Below are positions 36,676 to 48,502 of a stretch of DNA of 64,000 nt, in pieces (positions within the stretch are counted from its first letter, which is position 1; each line of letters starts with the position of its first letter). The translations under genes and the position numbers were made by a program. This DNA is from Triplophysa rosa (Eukaryota > Chordata > Actinopteri > Cypriniformes > Nemacheilidae). The notes beneath the pieces were generated by a model that worked only from the letters and a program-made list of their open reading frames with translations, was not told the origin of the DNA and made no database searches. The stretch spans positions 10,787,458 through 10,851,457 of the forward strand of contig NC_079898.1 of assembly GCF_024868665.1 (NCBI RefSeq). Reading direction: 5' to 3'.

Positions 36676-38492
36676 ATGAGCTTCGAACCTTTCATCTCTT
36701 CCACACTCTCCCGAAGATGGGATGACTCCCCCAGCACCTACCGGCTTTCCCGGGGGCCCCTCTCTTCCTCCAGGTTGTCGGGGCACTCGCAGCCTCTTCA
36801 GCGCTGGGAGAAGACTGACCTTAATCATGTCAGTGTAGTGAATGCAGAGCTGCTGGAGCTTCGAGGCCAAGAAAGAGAGCAGCTGGTGGGTCTGAACAAC
36901 CGCTTCGCATCCTACATCGAGAAGGTGCGACATCTCGAGCACCAAAACCGGGCGCTGCTTCTGCAGCTTGAGGCCCTGCGGCGCAGGCAAAGTCAACCGT
37001 CCCGCATGCAGCAGCTTTACATCCAAGAGGTGCGGGGCCTCAGGGAGCAGCTGCTCCAGGTGGTCCAGAATAAAGCGTGCATGGAAGCGCAGAGGGAGCA
37101 GTTACAGGAGGTGCATGCACAGCTGCACCAGCGCTGGGAGGAAGAGGCGCAGCGGCGTTGTCAGGCAGAAGAAGACCTGCAGAGGTTGAAGGAGGAAGCG
37201 GGGAGGATAGCGCTGGACAGCTGTGATGCAGAGGCCAGCGTGGCCTCCCTGGCACAGGAGCTGATGTTCCTGAAACAGGTGTTTGCAGAGGAGCAGGACG
37301 GCTTGAGGGTCCAGCTACAGGTCGCCAGCCTCAGCGTGGAGCTGGACACAAGTAGACCAGACCTGTCGGCTGCTCTGAGAGAGATCCGAACGCAGTACGA
37401 GAACATGGCCGGACACAACATGCAGGCGGCCGAGGCCTGGTACAGGGGGAAGGTGGCCAGCGTGGTGGAGCTGACAGATAAGCAGGAGGATGCTGTGCGC
37501 TTGGTGCGTGAGGAGACAGCTGAGTACAGACGGCTGCTGCAGTCTCGCTCAGCTGAGGTCGAAGCACTGAGGAACGTCATCGATTCGCTGAACGCGCAAC
37601 TGGGTGAACTAGAGGAGACACAGGGCACTGAAGTTACTAAGTACCAGGTATAATTCAGATCACCACTGTGCATCACCAGCATTGATTACGAAGATAATTA
37701 CACTGTTACCATAGAAACTGAGCATCGCATACAACCTGATCAATGTCTTTGTAAAGAAAAATGTATGCTCACGCCAATTTACAATGATAGATAAGCGTTA
37801 TAAACAGAAAAGTACAAAATAATGCCAAAGCAATACTTGGTACTGTAAAATGCATGCAAGTTTCAACCAAATCAATTTGTGTTGGCAACTCTTAAGTTTG
37901 CTCATAAAATACGGCTGGCCTATACTCCTATACCTTGCGTTAATCATTGCAAAGTAAAAGTGACACCAAAAATGCAGTGACCAATGAATCTTACACAATC
38001 TGTGAAATGTCATTGATGCTGACTCGCTCTGTCTTTAGTGCTGTGTTTTTATTGGACACAATGAGTACCTACCATTAGAACTGATTCTGAAAGTCTAGAA
38101 AAAAAAATCGGTTAAATTGCTCAATATCCTGTTTGGTACTATACATGTCTTTGATTAAATACAGTGTGTACCAATCGTTCTGTTTTTTTTTTTTTTTTGT
38201 GAACTTGTAGGGGAAGATCAGTGATCTGGAGAGGGATATTTCTGATGCCAAAGAGGAAATGTCACGCTATTTGAGGGAGTATCAAGATCTGCTTAATGTG
38301 AAGATGGCTTTGGATGTTGAGATTGCTGCTTACAGGTAATTTGTCTACATTGTTTATTTTTAAATCGCTGAATACTGTTTCAAAGTTGCATATATTTGTT
38401 TTGTATTTACATCTACTTTGGTCTCTAACAGGAAACTCCTGGAGGGAGAAGAACTTCGATTTACATATTCCACCATCCCAGCCCTTGCTTAA
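36676..38492 (+). CDS. Type IV-like intermediate filament protein with almost no tail
   Basis: Three exons (36676-37647, 38211-38335, 38432-38492) give 385 residues. A head of about 65 residues is rich in Ser and Arg. The helical rod starts with [20 protein letters not shown], the coil 1A helix-initiation motif, and ends with [19 protein letters not shown], the helix-termination motif. Only about ten residues follow. Intron 1 in phase 0 followed by a 125-base exon 2 is, as I recall, the arrangement of neurofilament/internexin (type IV) genes and unlike type III genes. Filament proteins of this class assemble in the cytoplasm, usually in neurons. I do not recognise a specific orthologue (nefl-, ina- or gefiltin-like), so no symbol is given. 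A poly(A) signal lies at 39530-39535, implying a 3' UTR of about 1 kb. Confidence 0.88.
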
Positions 38493-40419
38493 AACCCCAG
38501 AGAAACCCTGTGATCTCTAACATCACACATTCATTACATTCTGACAGCGAACGCTGAGCCAAATCCTCCCATTTCTGATCATCTACAATCCTAATGTTTA
38601 CTCATCTCACACAAATGTGTTTTTCCAAAACCATCCTACTAACCCTAAACCATCTCTATGTGCCAAATCCACAGCCCTTTACATTTTCACTCAACCCTCA
38701 TTCTTTAAATCTCTAAAAGTTCCCAAACCTAATCATGAAATCGCTTTAAAGACAAACGCGCCCTTGTGTCACACAAGAGGTCCACTGGAAGAGGTCCCCC
38801 TTCTTCTATACACTCTAGAGTTCAAGCATGGAGACATTACTGAAGGAAGCACTCACTCAGCCAGAGCTCAGTGTCATGTCGGCAGATTCTCATGGTTCAG
38901 TATATTGTGCTGCAAATAATTACATGCCAAATTGTTTATGTCTGAATTCCGTCACCCATTAAGCATATAATTAGCTGGAGATCCCCTGTGTGCAGACTTT
39001 TAACCAATTGTTTGTGGAGGTGGATTGTTAAATCTAATCTTGCTTTGGGTGCTCGGCAGTAAATTTCTTAACTGGGTTTAAGGCCAAGAATCAGCCAACA
39101 TGATACTGTCCATCTGACCATCTGTAGTTCTTCAACTTGTCAGCAGAAAGTGCAGCAGTTGTTCGCTTATAGAATGTTTTATTGATTTCCATTTAACAAG
39201 ATGTACTTGATTTGCTCAGTGTCTGTTTCTGGTTTGTATGTTCGTATCGTATGTTTTATTGGAGAATGATAAGAATTTATTTTGGCATAGTCTTAGACTT
39301 CTGTGTGATAAAAGCATGAATGTAATTGTGAAGTAGAACAACAAGCTCTACAACTAGTGTTTATGGTGATTTGTGGTAAAAATATCATGTTCTCATTTAA
39401 GTCTGTTGCGTTGTTTATGTTTTAGTGTCATAGAATTATAAATCATTTGGAAAGTGAACAAGAAACCGAGTCTGTCCATCACGGCAGTCTCTGAACTTAT
39501 TGGTGCTGTGTGCACCTAAATACATGCTAAATAAATAAAGTACAACTATAACTCTTATTCAGCATGCGTTTGATCCTTTGTGTTAGATGTATAGTTTAAA
39601 AGTCTAAAATCACAACAAAATCTGGAATTTTAAGTCTAACACCCTTTTAGGTTTCAGAAAAAAAGGACCATGGTTGTAAAAGTGTAGGCTAGTAACGATG
39701 GTTTTGTACACAGGCCAACAATGTTTAAAGACCACCTAGAAGTGCCTTGAAATATGCAGCTTTGTCTGATGCTTAATGTAGCAGATTTTCTCTAAAACAG
39801 GAAATTGCGGGAACATGTTGAATGGTTCCTGCTGTTTTAATATGACCAATAGCAGGGGTGTAGATTCTCTAGATTCTAGACAGCTTTTGATTGGTCAGAA
39901 TATTTTACTAAACTGAAGAGACAATTTTTATTGTCTTTTGGCTTAAGTTTTTTATGCTCATATCTTTTTCAATGTTTTGTATCACACTAGTTTAATTATA
40001 TCCTTAAGGTTAACATAATAATATTAGGCCGAAGCAAAAAAACGATAAACCCTGTTTACTGTATTAAACCTGTAGTTCGTTGTTACCATGGTTTTACTAT
40101 AGTAACCATGTTTTTTAATTTGTAGTAAAGTCATGGTTAATTTCCGTGAGAAACATCTATTTTCAACAACTATTTCTGAATTTTCATATCATCTGCTCTT
40201 CAGAGTCAATCCGCAGTTACACTTCATCACAGCGCGTGGAAGTAGAGAGCATTCAATGCGTTCAATTCATCCCACGAGTGAAAGAAACATCTTCCGTGGT
40301 TAAAGTTCAAGAACATGGCGACCTGACGCTCACTGTAAAATAGTCATGCTTTTATCTGTTACTTCTATGACAATTGACTCAGATTAGACGTTAACTGATT
40401 ATTAAACGCAGGCTGTATC
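38493..40419. other. Filament gene 3' UTR and spacer before mrps26
   Basis: The first kilobase is the likely 3' UTR, with overlapping AATAAA signals at 39530-39539. Around 40080-40125 there is a small palindrome (accatggttttactatagtaaccatg) of a kind common in fish genomes. No other exon is seen. Confidence 0.45.
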
Positions 40420-41661
40420 ATGCTGCGGGCTATTTCAAGGAGTCACACTCCTGTCATCCGTCTTCTCGCTCCTCAAAGCGAAGTTCTGGTTCAAACCGTT
40501 CGAGGTAGAAAGTCTCGCACAGACCCGAAAGCAAAGTCAAAAATCGGACGGATCAAGACTCCCCCTCCCGTGGACCCAGTGGAAATGGTTGTACTGAAGG
40601 AGCGTTTCACAGAGTACAATCTGATCACGAGAGCCCTGCGGTAAGCGTGCATGACATCACAACATTTCTCGATTTATTACAATGTCACCAGTGTTATTGA
40701 GGCATTGGAAGTATACCTTGACATAAATGCTTAATGATTGAAGTATAAAAGACGATCACAGGTTGTTGTTTCTAGTACATACAGATGTTTTTTGATCAAG
40801 GTCATGACAGCTGTGTTTTTAATGTATACTTATACAAAGCCAATGCAGTCAAAATGTGCTGCACATTTACATATTAGCGCGCGCGCGTGTGTGTGTAGAT
40901 TGGAGTTCAAAGAGGAGATGTTAAGGAAGAGATTTGAGGAAGAGGTTGGGTCTTTAGCAGAAGAGAGAGCCAAACAGGAGGCTGAAGAGCATCGCTCACT
41001 CATGGCCTGGAATGATGCTGAAAACCTTAGACTGAGAAAAATACGGTGAGTTATGTAGATCTGCTATGAAATGTGAATGTGAGAATACACTTTACTGTTG
41101 TTTGAATTTAATGTGAATGTGCACCGTTTGTTTTTTTAGAGAGCAGCGAATGCAGAGGGAGACTGAGGCTAAAGAACAGAGACAGAGAGAAGCAGCTGTC
41201 TTACGTCAACAAGAGCTGGAGAACTACATTAAAGAGAAAGAGAGAGAAATTTTACAACTACAGGTGAATTTTTCGGTTTCTGCACTTCTTGTACTCTGTA
41301 CTTCTGCAATGATAACATGCAACAAAATGCCTGGCTTCAATCAAGGGAAATGCTGCTGTTGTCAGTTTTTTTGGTAACATTTATGCACATTTGGTATATG
41401 TGCATATTATTTTTTTGGGGAAAATGTTAGTATTTTGTTTAATTTAAACATTTAATAATCTGATCATTTCAGTTTTTTGGGGTTATGTTTTTTTTCTCTT
41501 TGACCCTGATATCTTTATTTGTATTTCAGGAAGAGGCAAAGAACTTCATCACATTGGACAATCTAGATCAGCGGATTGAAGAGGCTCTAGACAACCCGAA
41601 AAACTACAATTTTGCTATTGATAAAGAAGGACGTGTCGTCAAACGTACTGCTTTTCAGTGA
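40420..41661 (+). CDS. mrps26: Mitochondrial small-subunit ribosomal protein MRPS26
   Basis: Four exons (40420-40640, 40899-41045, 41140-41263, 41530-41661) give 207 residues; human MRPS26 is 205. Family landmarks are [60 protein letters not shown] and a Glu/Arg-rich helix ending [18 protein letters not shown]. The basic N-terminus ([20 protein letters not shown]) is a plausible mitochondrial import signal. The protein is a metazoan-specific part of the 28S mitochondrial ribosomal subunit. Exon 2 follows a short gc/gt simple repeat at the acceptor. The start is the only Met that keeps the import signal. Confidence 0.94.
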
Positions 41662-42166
41662 TAGAAACAAAATTCTTATGTACATAAAATGTATACTGTT
41701 ATGGTTAAAAAGGTTTGTGGTGAAATAAGTAAAACAAATGTTTTCCTAAAATTGGTGAGTGCATTGTGTTTTAATCCTCTGCAGGTATTATGCAAAAATC
41801 TGTACTTATACATTTTAAAGAAAGCTAATATCTTCACTTTCTTGGAATAATGTTGACCAAGTTTGGTTATAATTCCATGAATTACCATATGAAGAGTGTT
41901 TAAAAAAATGTTCAAATCCACATTAAATCCAAAATGGTTAAGGTCGTGTTTGGCAGAGCTAATGATCACTGTACTTCTGAAAGATGTCAATGTTGATGAG
42001 AGCAATATATGTACCAAGTTTGGTGACTATAGGTAAAATTAACACCACCACTTCAATCTAAACAAGGCACTGCAAAGCCCCCGTAATCCCGATTTCTAAG
42101 CTTTGCCCATGCCTAACGGCTATCAGCTATGATAATAGCGTAATAAGAGCAAGGGTTTATTAAATA
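41662..42166. other. mrps26 downstream region
   Basis: Short 3' flank of mrps26 before a Tc1 element. It contains text resembling fish repeats (tgaccaagtttggttataattc) but no clear element ends or exon. Confidence 0.4.
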
Positions 42167-43749
42167 CACTCCTGAACAAAATCTTAAAACCGGGGGAAAT
42201 ATTACAAGTATTCGCATTTCTCGCTGGTGGATCGTAACCAGGTTATAAGTACTGCTTCAAAATGCCAAAACAAGAAACCGGTGCAAGAGACAAAAAAACA
42301 GTAGGCAGTTTATTGAAAACTTCATTTAAACTCAAACAGGCTGTTCATCAGCCTTAAAAGTTAAAATCTGACAAAAATATTGTTTTTCAGGCAGTCACAC
42401 TGTAATGATCTCCTGATGGCAAAGGCAAAAAGGCTTTCTGTCTTTGAACGTGGCAGGATTGTTGAGCTGCACAAGCAAGGGCTCTCGCAACTTACCATCT
42501 CTGCCGAGGTTGGATGCAGTAAAACAGTCATTGCAAATTTCTTAAAAGATCCTGATAGTTATGGAACAAAAAAGTCAAGAGGTAGACCCAAAACAATTTC
42601 ACCTGCACTGAGCCGGAGGATCCGACGGGCTGTCCTTGAAGACACAGGGCGATCCTCAACCCAAATTAAGGCCCTTACTGATGCTGACTGCAGCCCAATA
42701 ACCATAAGACGGCATCTGCGAGAGAAGGGCTTCAAAAACAAGAAGGGCTTCAAAAACAAAAAACGTCTTCAAAAGCCACATCTCCTTCCACGCCACAGAC
42801 TTGCCCGTTTGGAATTTGCAAGGGAGCACCAAACATGAGACATTGACAGGTGGAAAAAGTTTTATTCTCTGATGAGAACATTTTTTACCTGGACGGTCCT
42901 GATGGCTTCCAACGTTACTGGCATGACGAGGAGATCCCACTGGAGATGTTTTCTACGCGGCACCATCATGATCTGGGGTGCTTTTTCCTTAAATGGGAAA
43001 ATGGAGCTTCAGGTTGTGAAGGGCCGTCAAACGGTGGCTGGCTATGTGGACATGTTGCAGCGGGCATCCATCTTGACTGAGGGCCCTTGTCTGTGCGGTA
43101 ATGACTGGGTCTTTCAACAAGACAACGCTGCAGTTCACAACACCCATCTGACAAAGGACTTCTTCCAGGAGAATAACGTCACTCTTTTTGACCATCCAGC
43201 ATGTTCCCCTGATTTAAATCCCATTGAGAACGTTTGGGGATGGGTGGCAAGGGATGTTTACAAAAACGGACGTCAGTTCCAGAACGTGGATACCATTCGT
43301 GAAGCCATCTTCACCACATGGAGAAACGTTGCCACCAGCCTCCTGGAAACAGTCGCATCAAGCATGCCGAAACGAGTGTTTGAAGTGATCAACAAGAACG
43401 GTGGGGCTACTCACTACTGAGTCCATTTTTGACACTTTTAGTTCTGTTGTGGGGTATGGTCTTAAACTTTTGATCAGCTGATGAACAGCCTGTTTGAGCT
43501 TAAATTAAGTTTTCAATAAACTGCCTACTCTGTTTTTTGTCTCTTGCTTCTGTTTCTTGTTTTGGCATTTTGAAGCAGTAAATGTGTAAATGTTGTTACT
43601 ATTTCTTAGATTGTCCAGCACATTGGTCAACAATTGTTGTTTTTAGTGGTGTTATATAAATAAAGATGAGTTGAGTGGTTACGATCCACCAGCGAGAAAA
43701 GCGAATACTTGTAATGTTTCCCCCGGTCTTAAGATTTTGTTCAGGAGTG
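42167..43749 (+). mobile_element. Tc1/mariner transposon, inactive
   Basis: Inverted ends cactcctgaacaaaatctta and its reverse complement, flanked by TA at 42165-42166 and 43750-43751. The terminal inverted repeats run at least 75 bases. It contains one transposase gene broken by a stop and a frameshift. It lies between mrps26 and htra2. Confidence 0.9.
42417..43420 (+). pseudogene. Tc1-type transposase, broken
   Basis: Starts at MAKAKRLSVFERGRIVELH (a helix-turn-helix paired-like domain). A TGA at 42836-42838 interrupts it after EFAREHQT, where this family usually has Trp. It resumes with KVLFSDENIFYLDGPDGF, shifts frame between about 42900 and 42950, and continues with WVFQQDNAAVH and PACSPDLNPIENVWGW to the end VINKNGGATHY. 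All three catalytic acidic residues of a DD34E enzyme are still visible. An in-frame 18-base duplication gives GFKNKKGFKNKK at 42729-42764. Confidence 0.88.
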
Positions 43750-43792
43750 TATATCACAAATCCTATCACAATTTTACATCATGTCTTTACAT

Positions 43793-43951
43793 CAGGGGTG
43801 TCCACTCCTCTGAGAGACACTGTCCTGTAGAGTTTAGCTTCAACCACAATTAAACACATGAACAAGGTTCAGGCTACACACTTTCAGGCAGGTAAGATCG
43901 GCTGAACTCATCAGGACAGTGGCACTCCAGGACCAGGTTTAGACACCCTTG
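43793..43951. repeat. Short fold-back element
   Basis: Left end caggggtgtccac and right end gacacccttg are near reverse complements. Inner parts, cactgtcctgtagagtttag against gaactcatcaggacagtgg, also pair. No target duplication was found. It resembles a fold-back repeat that is very common in cyprinid genomes. Confidence 0.65.
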
Positions 43952-44266
43952 CAGAGTTTGGGTCACTGAAAACAATATACTAATTTTCGTACATGTCCAT
44001 GTTTGCACAAAACAAACCATTGCACTTTTATTTTGTTATATTTTTGGGGGGGTAATATTTTTTATTGTTATGAGAAAAATATGATTGTTGTTATTATTAT
44101 ATTTAATTTATGTAATATTTTTTCTTTAAAATTCTATTTTCCAATCATGTTATTCTGAGAAAATCTGTATTTTTGACTTTCGGCAAAATCCAATAAATTC
44201 AGAGTGGGGAAATCCCAATTTCTGGGAAGACGGACGAGACATTACTTCCTATTGGGCATGTCCAAG

Positions 44267-44310
44267 CATGCGCAGATTGCGCACGTGTTGGACAGTATCA
44301 CTTCCGGGAC
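44267..44310 (+). promoter_or_regulatory. htra2: Putative htra2 promoter: NRF-1-like, E-box and ETS sites
   Basis: gcatgcgca at 44267-44275 is an NRF-1-like half-site, gcacgtgt at 44281-44288 is an E-box, and cacttccggg near 44299 is an ETS core. This cluster is typical of nuclear genes for mitochondrial proteins and lies 200-240 bases upstream of the start codon. The call rests on motif matches only. Confidence 0.45.
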
Positions 44311-44507
44311 AGTCATCGGCATTCGGCATTTAGGCACAGAGGTGAGCGGAGGCTTGGTTAGTCGTATGGGCATGAGACTGTGAAGATGTTTTTAAACCGT
44401 TTATCCCTTCCTGAAGATTTTTTCCTTCTGCGAAGCCTTCACTCAAAGTGATGTCAAACTGCTTTGTCAGGAATACGTGTTTTCTGCTATAGATCTGATG
44501 CAACAAC

Positions 44508-47500
44508 ATGGCAACTTCACACGTGAATCGCTATTTTATAAAGACAATGACAAGATGTATTCGGGACAGCAGTCATCAATCACATTTCATGACTGTAAGG
44601 ACTGTAGGACACTTTTCTAAATCCTCTTCGGAAAAGCACAATGACGTAGAAGGACCTGTTAACGGGCAGCCGAGTGTGGTGTCACAGCGGGCTTCAGGAG
44701 GCAGCGGTCACGCCGCTCGTATGGCAGTCGCTTTCGGTCTGGGACTCGGAGCAGCAACAGCCTTGTATGCTTTAAGAGATGTGGATGATAAAGAAGATGC
44801 GCTACAGAGGACAGTGGCAGTCAGACATTTACTGATCGACAGCCTGCTTCCTACTGTCCAGTGTGCCGCCCCTTTCAAACCCGACAGCCCGCGGTACAAA
44901 TACAATTTTATTGCGGATGTGGTGGAGAAGTCAACTTCTGCTGTAGTGTACATTGAGATCGTGGGCAGGTGAGTCTGTCAAAATACAGCCGAGGAAACAA
45001 CAAATATTGTAATAAAACTTCAATCGAGAAACTGTTTTTGTCTTTCATGAGAATAAACCATAGTTTTGTAGCAAGACAATAGTAAATTTTAGGATACTAT
45101 GTATTTACTACGAACATTATAGTTAAACTGTAGTAAAACTGGCCGAATACATTTCACGGAACAATGACCTATTTGATTTGAGAAGAGCTACTGTCAAACT
45201 CGCACTGAAAACGTCTTTGCTGCAACCTGTCAAAATAAAAGTCCAGCTAACTTGGACCAATTATGACATGAAAAAACTATACTAATATATATATATATAT
45301 ATATATATATTAAGTATACTATTATTAACTTTAGTAAATTGTAGTACACGTGCTAGCAAAATTAGTAAAAATACTACAAAAATTTTAGTAGACTGTTAAA
45401 ATAAATGAATAAATGATTTCTTTATTTCATTTTGCAGTAGCCTATAGTTATCCGAAAGTAATCTAAAACCGTGGCCTTCAGCCAAGTATTTAATTATGTT
45501 CGGCTTTGGCCAAGAATTTTCATTTCGTTGTATCCCTTGTCTCTACTGTCTCTGTTGTGCTAAAATAATAGTATTTTGTGTAAAGCTGCTTTACCGCAAT
45601 TCAAAATTGTGTTAAATTTAAAGGAGTAGTTCACCTCAAGTCCCCATTGACTTTAGTAGTAAATGATGTTTATTCCTACTATGGAGAGTCAATAGGGATT
45701 TATTTTGAAGTGAACTACTCTAATTAATTATTTTACACGGTTTCCTGCCAGACACCCTTTCTGCAGTCGTGAGGTGCCCGTATCAAATGGTTCTGGCTTC
45801 ATCATAAGTAGTGATGGCTTAATAGTGACCAATGCCCATGTGGTTGCCAACAAGCGTGGAGTCCGTGTTAAACTGACCAATGGAGAGACTTACAACGCCA
45901 TAGTCCTGGATGTAGACCAGGTTGCAGACATTGCAACTATCAAAATCAATGTAAAGGTAAAGTAGGCTTCTTTATAATAGCACATCCTCACAGATTTTAT
46001 TTTCCCTTATTTCAATCTGTATTAAGTTTTCCTCTTCTTAGCATCCTCTCCCAACCCTACGTCTTGGCCAGTCGTCTGATGTTCGTCAGGGTGAGTTTGT
46101 GGTTGCCATGGGGAACCCTTTTTCTCTAAAAAACACCATCACTTCTGGAATAGTCAGCTCCGTCCAGAGAGGCAGTAAAGAGCTGGGCCTGTCTAACTCC
46201 AACATGGACTACATCCAGACTGATGCTGCTATAGATGTAAGGAGAGAAAATAACACTGTGCATAGAAAATATTAGTGCAGTTGCATGTGATGTCAATACG
46301 TGTGCCTTAAAGGACAGTTAACTACATCATCGTAAGTATTAAATAGTAGAGTTATTGCATCACTCACAGGTACTTTTCTCTTTTTCAGTTTGGAAATTCA
46401 GGAGGTCCTCTTATTAACCTGGTAAGTCACTGACATTCACCAGGCACTACCTCAGCACACTTCCTGTGCCATTTGGCTATAGGATTGAGAAAGTTGTTTT
46501 ATTTCTTATGTTAGATTTCAGGGTTGAATAGAATAATAGTTGAACATAGGGTTGTAACGGTATGACGTTTTTACAGTATGATAATCGTATAAGAAAACAC
46601 CATGGTTTTACGGTTTTATATCAGTAGCAAAGACCCTTAAAAAAATGAGAACCAAGTTTTTTAATATTATTTTTATAAAAATTTTGTGTATAAATATTGT
46701 TTCAATACAAATAGTCTAATGGTTTTAATCAGTTTGTTTTAATAACAAAAAAGATCAATTGAATTCATACAACTTTATTAATATAGAATAAAATTTCATC
46801 AGAAACTATGGATTTGTTCCTGTTTTATGATGTAATACAAATATATTGATGTGAGAATGATATTTCTGTTATAATTTCAAGGTAAACAGAACTTTTATTT
46901 TGACGGGTTGTAGCAGACCTGGAGTTAATGTCAGAGCAGATGCTTATGTATTTATGAATTTGCCGAAAACAATATTAGTGTCATGCATACTTAAGTATAT
47001 CATAGATAAAACGGGCCAGACAGAGGCGTGCAGAAAGAAGCAAATTACATATCTATATGGCAGTATTTTCGCGCTTTAATATTCATATATACTTTTTTAT
47101 CCATCCAATCGCGCGTTTTACGTGACATCCGCGTTATACTGTACATTCAATGTTCACTGCTCAGTGTGTCCACTGCGTCATGGAAACTATACACTTAAGT
47201 TATACCTTTATCTGCACGGAGGGATGGGGTTCGCGAATATGTTGGATATAGTTCCTCCGTTTGCAGCCACTTCGCGTCCACATTTTTTGCAAATTGGATA
47301 TCCGTCCTCGAGGACAATCCCGCGTTTGTATTTTCTATATCCATAGTATTCCAATACTGCAGATTTTAACTTATTTTTCGGCGGGGAATGGAGATCAGAT
47401 GTTACAGGCTCTGTCCCTGCCATTTTCTCTGCTGCCCGTGTGTGCACTGAGTGTACGCAAGTTCAGAGTGTGACCCGCCAAGAGGAAAAAAGTTGCGCAG

Positions 47501-48502
47501 GTGATTTTTATTCATCGTTTATGTAAAACCGTAGATAATATGCAATTGTTCATGGTCTAATAGTCATGCACGTTTAAACCGCTGCATACCGGTATGTCGT
47601 TACAACCCTAGTTGAACATCACATTTGACACATCAATGTGACTAGTCATGAGCATAAAAGCAAAGCTATTGGTCTGATCCAATTTGTGATATTCAATTGA
47701 TAGGAACTGATACCTTTGTAACCTTTAGGATGGTGAAGTCATCGGCATTAATACTATGAAAGTGACTGCTGGGATTTCCTTCGCTATTCCCTCAGATAGA
47801 GTTCGTCTCTTCCTTGATCGTGCAGGAGAAAAACAGAGTAAGAAAGACGTTGAACAGACTTTTACTGTTATCAGTCACTTTACGGTGTTCACTCACTAGG
47901 GCTTTGATTGGAATGTTTGTGTTGTAGAATCCTGGTCTGGAGAATCAGGATCAAAACGGCGCTACATTGGAGTGATGATGTTGACTCTCACCCCCAGGTG
48001 CTTGTTTATTAATGCTGTTTATTGTTAAATGCACCTGATGAGAGTATTAAGTATTTGCACATGCCATGTGCATTGTTTCAGCACCAAAGTCTTTAACCTG
48101 AAATGGTTTATCTTTGCTCCTTCAGCATAATCGAAGAGTTGAAGATGCGTGACATGAACTTTCCAGATGTAACACATGGAGTTCTCATCCACCGTGTGAT
48201 TATAGGGTCTCCGGCCAATAGGTAAGCAGCACTAATCTTACTCCACTCAACTCTGCTGTGCTGTGGTTCTGACAAATGGTTGAAAGAGGATGTAATTTCC
48301 CCCTCCCATTGTTGATGTAATTTCCTGTTTTCACAGGGCTGGAATGAAACCAGGGGATGTTATCATTGAAATAAATGGGTCAAAGGTGAACACCTCAGAG
48401 GAGATCTATAATGCTGTGAGGTCAAGTGAGAGCTTAAACGTGGTGGTCTGCAGAGCTAATGACCTACTAATGCTGCACATGACCCCTGAAAACACAGAGT
48501 GA
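44508..48502 (+). CDS. htra2: Mitochondrial serine protease HTRA2/Omi
   Basis: Eight exons (44508-44968, 45752-45956, 46042-46236, 46389-46421, 47729-47837, 47928-47997, 48126-48221, 48337-48502) give 444 residues; human HTRA2 is 458. Residues 1-70 are a basic import region and 72-89 a membrane segment ([18 protein letters not shown]). The protease domain begins at [20 protein letters not shown]. The catalytic triad is His183 (TNAHVV), Asp213 (VADIAT) and Ser291 (GNSGGP). A C-terminal PDZ domain starts near [17 protein letters not shown]2 acts in quality control in the intermembrane space and, after release, in apoptosis. The human mature N-terminus AVPS corresponds in position to AAPF (120-123) here. 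The long intron 4 contains a hAT element. The neighbour loxl3b, tail to tail, is the same as in human 2p13. Confidence 0.95.
45286..45311. repeat. AT dinucleotide microsatellite
   Basis: A run of about 13 at units in htra2 intron 1. Simple sequence without known function. Confidence 0.85.
45622..45720. mobile_element. Short diverged TTAA-family element
   Basis: Begins aggagtagttcacctcaag after TTAA (45618-45621) and ends tgaagtgaactactct. The inner halves, ccccattgactttagtagta against tatggagagtcaataggg, also pair. It is a shrunken copy of the family at 1212-1480, in htra2 intron 1. Confidence 0.65.
46547..47610. mobile_element. hAT element, internally deleted, with 8-bp duplication
   Basis: Begins tagggttgtaacggtatg and ends catgccgg-like text (cataccggtatgtcgttaca) closing in acaaccct and a final a. 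Exact 8-base duplications gttgaaca are at 46539-46546 and 47611-47618. It lies in htra2 intron 4 and accounts for most of that intron's length. A reading frame on the minus strand encodes a BED-type zinc finger. The catalytic part of a hAT transposase is absent. Confidence 0.88.
47208..47447 (-). pseudogene. BED-finger fragment of a hAT transposase
   Basis: A 79-residue frame with [33 protein letters not shown] and [10 protein letters not shown]. This is the pattern of the BED zinc finger at the N-terminus of hAT transposases and ZBED proteins: aromatic residues, the CKKC pair and a downstream loop. The expected C-terminal His pair is not clear, because the frame changes to NPIPPCR. It is probably the first coding part of the parent transposase, left after internal deletion. 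Confidence 0.65.

Larger units (their letters stand above)
43752..44507. other. Upstream region of htra2
   Basis: Contains an inverted repeat element on the left and a probable TATA-less promoter on the right. Otherwise AT-rich, with no coding exon. Confidence 0.5.

Noticed and set aside
37161..37682. A 173-codon frame antisense to the filament gene
   Set aside because: It mirrors the Ser/Cys-rich complement of a helical rod; the plus-strand rod motifs and splice phases are decisive.
38617..38919. A 100-codon frame after the filament gene
   Set aside because: It lies in the predicted 3' UTR before the poly(A) signal and resembles no protein I know.
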